The position numbers were made by a program, and so were the translations under genes. From Synanceia verrucosa (lineage: Eukaryota; Chordata; Actinopteri; Perciformes; Synanceiidae), in assembly GCA_029721515.1 (NCBI GenBank), contig CM056556.1, positions 21,098,169 through 21,162,168 of the forward strand: DNA of 64,000 bases, written 5' to 3'. Shown in pieces: positions 58,593 to 64,000 of the stretch (the stretch's first letter is position 1; each line of letters begins with the position of its first letter). The notes beneath the pieces were generated by a model, which saw only the letters and a program-made list of their open reading frames with translations, had not been told where the DNA came from and did no database searches.

Positions 58593-61500
58593 TATTTATT
58601 TTAGTTTAAAAAGTGGCATTTAATTAAATTACAAAGCAAATGGAACAAATAACACCTGGTGCCAAAGGATGTACAATATAATATTAAGTCAATAGGAGCC
58701 CATGAGCATTTCTAGGAAGACACACCTATAAGGCAGAAAGGATAGTCCTGCCATCACCCTTGAAGTAGGCACTGGCCATAAAACTGCAGTTGGTACCTGG
58801 ATCTTACCACGAAGCAACCAAATTATGCGGTTATTTTTTTCTCTCTTTCATATTTTGTCACATTTGAATTTGAATTTTAAAAAAGACCAAAATACCTGTA
58901 AAACTTTGCAAATACAATTTGAGAATTCCAGATATTTTGAGACCAGTTGCATTGCTCTAGCTCCTTCCTACATGAAGTTATGGTTAAAAATGCATGTTTG
59001 ATCTTGGTGACCTTGACCTTTCACCGATCTTGACCCAACTGAATTGGTGACTTCTGGATTCCCATATTAGTTTATAAACCAAATTAGGTGATGAATGGCT
59101 GAAAATTGTACACCCTGGAGCATTCAGAAATATGCAAAATCTCCCATACATTACTATGGAGTGACATTTCATTTGACCTTGATGACCTTGACTCGGATCA
59201 CCACCAAAAATGAATCAGTTTTAAGTTAGGCCACTGACCAATCCTGAAAATTATTACCAAAATCCGTCCATAACTTTTTGAGTTATTTTGCAAACCAACA
59301 AACCAACATACAAATAAACAAACCCTGGTGTAAACATAACCTCCTTGGCGGAGGTACTAAATAAACAAACCCTGATGTAAATATAACCTCCTTGGCGGAG
59401 GTAAATATAACTGTTCGATATGTTTTTGTCTCAGGGTCAATAAACTCAGATTTTGCAGGGTCCATCAGAGGATTTTGAGCTTTTTGTTTACAGAAAGCAT
59501 ATGAAATCCAAGACCAAAATAGTCATAAGTGATGAGATAAGAGATAACTTTATCCATCAGATAAATTTTTGGTATAAAGGGTACTAGAAGAAGTAATATT
59601 AATTCCAGAGTATACTTGTCACATTTAATAAAAAATATGTAAACTAACAGAAAAGTTGTGCATGATATTCTGTTATTATGTTACTTCTGGATGTATTTAT
59701 AGTAAAAAAAAAAAAAAAAAAATAGTCCCCTTTTTCGCTGGACACCCTGGAGCCCCCTCAATGGGGGGCTCCCAGACCCCACTTTGATAACCACTGATCT
59801 AGAGAGTAGTTTAAAAATGTGCCATTGTGGAGTAGAAGTAATTTACTTTTTTCTTATTGTATATTCTATACTATTCTATATTAGAATATATATAATTTTA
59901 GCACAATTACATCACTACGCAACAGCTTGGGTACACATTTGCTTCCTGTCAGCTTTCCAAACACTGCAACTGGAAATAAACAGTAACATTTCCCATATGT
60001 TAATGATAAGTTTGTTATATCAGATTCATTGGAATTCTGGCTCCATCTAGTGTCACATATGTAAACTACATGCAACGGTTCAGTTAGGATAATGATGGGT
60101 CTTCCCAGTTTCCACACAACATTCAATTGGGTCTTTGGGCACAAGACGAGTGAAAGCTGGAGTTCAATATCAGACTGATGGTTATTTGCCAGTAAATGCC
60201 TGCTGAAATAAGTGGCAGTCACCTCATAAATCTAAAATGACATTACTAACATAAAGGCCCCATATTGTTAAACAACAGGTTTTCCTGTCTTTTGTTATTG
60301 TAAAGCCAGTTCAAGTACTATACAAATACGATGAAGGTATCAAAATGTTCAAACCACAAAGAAATACAGCTTGTATACAGTCATAAGTTGCAGTGTACGT
60401 GAATAACATCAGCTGACAGAAAATAAACAAAATAATATTCAAAATAAACATTCATATATTATATCAAAATGTGCCAAAATAGAGCATAAGTAAATTCATA
60501 TTCAGGAAAATATGAGAAAATATATATATATATTTTTTTTAACATTACAGCATGTAAACATATTCTAGTAAAATCATTAAAAAAGCATGAACCTGAAAAT
60601 AAGCACGACATGGAACTGTATTGACCATGTCCTGATGAAGAACTGAATCACCCAGTTTCAGCTGGTGCCAATCAGGCCAAAGATCCCTCAACATCTAATA
60701 CATAAGCACAAACAAAACTAAGAGACTAACATCAACATGGTGAAACAACATGTTAGAGAATTAAAGAAAAATGACTCAGCTCTGTGGGACAAATAGTGCT
60801 TTATTGGCATGTTGGACATTAAAAGACAAATATTAGTGTTCCAGTGAGTTGGTGTGACCAGTTAATGGACATGCGTCATTAATTTGGGAAATATACAATG
60901 TCATTTTCCCTGGAGGAGTGAAGAATCATCACAACCACTGTTATGTATTCTGTGGCAAGTTGAGCATGTAAAATATTATGCAAAGCCCAGTGTAAATATT
61001 CTTAACATCTTAGGAACCAACAAAAACATTATAAATAGGCGAACATAATTTGAAAAACTAAGTAACACATGAAGAGAGCAACAGGCAAGTTGATCCAAAA
61101 CACCAGTCTGGTTTCCCTTGATTCAATTCATCCTGGTCATTAAAACTTTTATTAGATCCCACTGCATTTCCAGGGCCAGAAGGAGATAAACTAAGTCAAA
61201 ATATATATAAAAGAAACATCAAAAGTCAAAACTGGAAAAAAAGAAATTGTAAACTATTAAAACCGTGGTCAGTATAGTTAGATAACTGCCTGGAGTCCGA
61301 ACAGCTGTCACTAAATGTCTCAGTGGAAGAAATCAGTCCTGACTGGAAATTGTATGAGTGATGCATATTTTGGGACATTTTATTAACATTCCTAAACTGG
61401 GACTCCCACCTCTGCCAGTGTAGGAGAATTATAAAAATGAAATTTTGATATTGTGTTAATTCCAACTTATTACTATTACTTATTACTATTTTCAGTTTGA

Positions 61501-62291
61501 TTTACACAGAATGCACGATAAGTAAGTTGAATTTTTGCTCAAATTTTCAATCATTATTGCAATAATATTGTGAATTCTTTTGGCCATGATATACACGTAG
61601 TGGAAAACTGAAATCAAATTATTTATTTAAGTTGTGGATTCTGATTTCAATGGGCAGCATGCATTCTAAAAATTGAATAGAAATTCAGTTTCTATCAAAA
61701 TGGTCTCTTCTGAAGGAAAAATTCAACATTTTTGAGATACAGGTTTAATTCACAATTTTGACTAAAAGATCAGGTCCAGTAGCTTTCTGCAGTTTTTTCT
61801 TTACAGCTAGGTTGCCACACAACCAGAGGAGGCATTCATAAGGAAATGTACTTACAGTTTTCACCAATATTTTCTTATTTGGAATTTGTTCTTCGGTACA
61901 ATAATTTGTAATAATTATTTTACAAAGTCTTGTGGTTATCTAAATAAATAAAAAATACTACTACTACTTTGTGGTAGTACCTGTCATTATGTCAGTCCTT
62001 ATTACCAATTTTACAAAAAGAATGCACATAAAAATAAATAAATGCCACAGAGTACGGCTTAACCCGATTGGGTGGTAAACAAAAGGAAACATACTAAATA
62101 AAAATCACACCAAAGTTGAATATGTTTAACAACCTTATTTTTAAACATTCTTTTGAATTTCCAATGTGAACTTCACATCTTTAATTCCACACAGTAGGTA
62201 ATGTATGGCACTATGAACCACAGAGAACAATACAGTATATACTGAACATATCTTTAGATTTATATTGTAAGTTTTGTTTTTGCACTATGTA
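58593..62291. other. intergenic, repeat fragments only
   Basis: A repeat at about 58960-59410 carries a 47-bp tandem duplication around CTCCTTGGCGGAGGTA. The hAT-like end CAGTGGTTATCAAAG (complement) lies at about 59782-59796. A TA run is at 60518-60530. No gene recognised. Confidence 0.5.
59310..59405. repeat. two-copy 47-bp tandem repeat
   Basis: AACAAACCCTGGTGTAAACA...CTCCTTGGCGGAGGTA repeated 47 bp later as AACAAACCCTGATGTAAATA. It looks like the end of a dispersed element duplicated once. Confidence 0.8.
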
Positions 62292-63865
62292 CAGTGTACA
62301 GGTCAAAAGTTTACATACACTTGTAAAGAACATAATGTCACGGCTCTCTTGAGTTTCCAGTTATTTTTACAACTCTGATTTTTCTCTGATAGAGTTATTG
62401 GAACAGATACTTCTTTGTCACAAAAAACATTAATTTAGTTTGGTTCTTTTATGACTTTATTATGAGTCAACTGAAAATGTGACCAAATCTGCTGGGTCAA
62501 AATATACATACAGCAATACTAATATTTGGTTACATGTCCCTTGGCCATTTTCACTTCAATTAGGCCCTTTTGGGAGCCATCCACAAGCTTCCTCTTGACA
62601 GAATTGGTGCAGTTCAGTTAAATTTGTTGGCTTTCTGACATGGACTTGTTTCTTCAACATTGTCCACATGTTCTCAATGGGGTTTAAGTCAGGACTTTTC
62701 TGAAACCTTAATTCTAGCCTGATTTAGCCATTCCATTACCATTTTTGATGTGTGTTTGGGGTCAACGTCCTGGTGGAACACCCAACTGTGCCCAAGACCC
62801 AACCTGCAGGTTGATTTCAGGTTATCTTGAAGAATTTGAAGGTAATCCTTCTTTATTGTCACATTTCCTCTCTGTAAAGCACAAGTTCCATTGGCAGCAA
62901 AACAGCCCCACAGCATAATACTACCATCACCATGCTTGACGGTAGGCATGGTGTTAAAGGCCTCACCTTTTCTCCTCCAAATATATTGCTGGGCATTGTG
63001 GTCAAACAAGTCGATTTTTGTTTTGTCTGACAACAGAACCCTAACCCTTTCCTCCAGAAGGTCTTATCTTTGTCCATGTGATCAGCAGCAAACTTCAGTC
63101 GAGCCTCAAGGTGCCGATTTTGGAGCGAGGGCTTCCTTCTTGCACGGCAGCCTCTCAGTCCATAGCAATCAAAACACGCTTGACTGTGGACACTGACACC
63201 TGTGTTCCAGCAGCTTCTAATTCTTGGCAGATCTGCTTTTTGGTGGTTCTCGGTTGACTCTTCACCCTCTTGACCAATTTTCTCTCAGCAGCAGGTGATA
63301 GCTTGCATTTTCTTCCTGATTGTGGCAGTGACAAAACAGTGCTATGCACTTTATACTTGTTTGCACTGTTGCTCTTGGGACCTACAGCTGCTTTGAAATG
63401 GATCCAAGTGACTTTCCTAACTTGTTCAAGTCAATGATTTGCTTTTTCAGATCCATACTGAGCTCCTTTGACTTTCCTATTGTAGCGTTTGTGGGCGTTT
63501 GTATCCAATGAGCCCTATTTAAATGGCCTCAGAGAAGTCACCAGCTGTAGTCACTCACGATCACTCACAAGAAGTTAAGAGGCCATGCTATGAAGCTCAT
63601 TTCATTGACACAAATTTCTAAGTCACCAATATTGCTAATTCATGTTGCTGTATGTATATTTTTGACTCAGCAGATTTGGGCACTTTTTCAGTTGACCCAT
63701 GATAAAGTCATAAAAGAACCAAACTTCATGAATGTTTTTTGTGACAAAGAAGTATCTGATCCAATCACTCTATCAGAGAAAAATCAGAGTTGTAGCAATA
63801 GCTGGAAACTCGAGAGAGCCATGACATTATGTTTACAAGTGTATGTAAACTTTTGACCACAACTG
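62292..63865 (-). mobile_element. Sleeping Beauty-like Tc1 element, full length, defective
   Basis: Ends CAGTGTACAGGTCAAAAGTT and TAAACTTTTGACCACAACTG; TA on the left flank, CA on the right. At 1574 bp it is full length and carries the uninterrupted version of the site where the 45.5-kb copy received its MITE. Confidence 0.92.
62689..63460 (-). pseudogene. Tc1 transposase pseudogene
   Basis: Minus strand reads MDLKKQIIDLNKLGKS, KQICQELEAAGTQVSVSTVK, then frameshifts, SDKTKIDLFDHNAQQYIW, NTMPTVKHGDGSIMLWGCFA and VFHQDVDPKHTSKMVMEWLN, then loses frame before the catalytic Glu. Several stops and shifts. Confidence 0.88.
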
Positions 63866-64000
63866 CATGTGTCGTTTCTGACAAACTTCATGATCAATTA
63901 TCCTGCCCATAAATTAATTTTCATACACTATTTCCATTTCAAACCACTGGCGATTTTAGGGGGTGGCCTTAAATCTCATTGGCCACCCCTGTGGCCACCC
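63866..64000. other. window end, start of another hAT-like repeat
   Basis: CACTGGCGATTTTAGGGGGT at about 63945 resembles the terminus of a common fish hAT-type repeat; the rest lies beyond the window. Confidence 0.4.

Overview
The window looks like teleost fish nuclear DNA. It holds one intact vertebrate gene with short GT-AG introns among long AT-rich ones, many degraded DNA transposons and non-LTR retrotransposon tails of types common in bony fish, and many CA, TA and GA microsatellites. There are no operons, tRNAs or rRNAs, and I saw no CRISPR array.

Right half (about 25.5-58 kb): a complete gene on the minus strand for homeodomain-interacting protein kinase 3 (hipk3). A 5' exon near 57.6 kb is followed by 17 coding exons from 54917 down to the stop at 29155. 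All inspected junctions are GT-AG, all phases agree, and the exons join into a 1367-codon frame without any break. A long repeat-poor stretch, 25.5-29.15 kb, is probably the 3' UTR. Exon 1 carries a 36-codon upstream ORF in strong start context and an in-frame ATG that could add nine residues to the N terminus. The introns are loaded with transposons: an RTE-type tail with a perfect 14-bp target duplication next to exon 5, hAT elements with 8-bp duplications in introns 9 and 11, and a Tc1 element in intron 4 that is itself interrupted by a MITE.

Left part (about 1-19.7 kb): no finished gene. At 19152-19395 on the minus strand, in GC-rich sequence, is what looks like a first coding exon encoding a signal peptide and ending in a perfect splice donor. 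The gene lying 3' of HIPK3 in other vertebrates, in the same orientation, is KIAA1549L, so this may be its first exon, with 1-19151 as intron; that is inference. The rest is decayed transposons, including a head-to-head pair of MITEs, a mariner element split by a THAP-like fragment, and a 48-bp near-perfect palindrome.

Between the two genes (19.7-25.5 kb) is a transposon nest: a LINE 3' end split by a Tc1 relic and a MITE, then a nest three elements deep. Right of hipk3 (58-64 kb) are further retrotransposon tails and a second copy of the Sleeping Beauty-like Tc1 element. I found no novel biochemical system. The points most worth checking are the 5' leader arrangement of hipk3, its altered N-terminal region, and the nested insertions.
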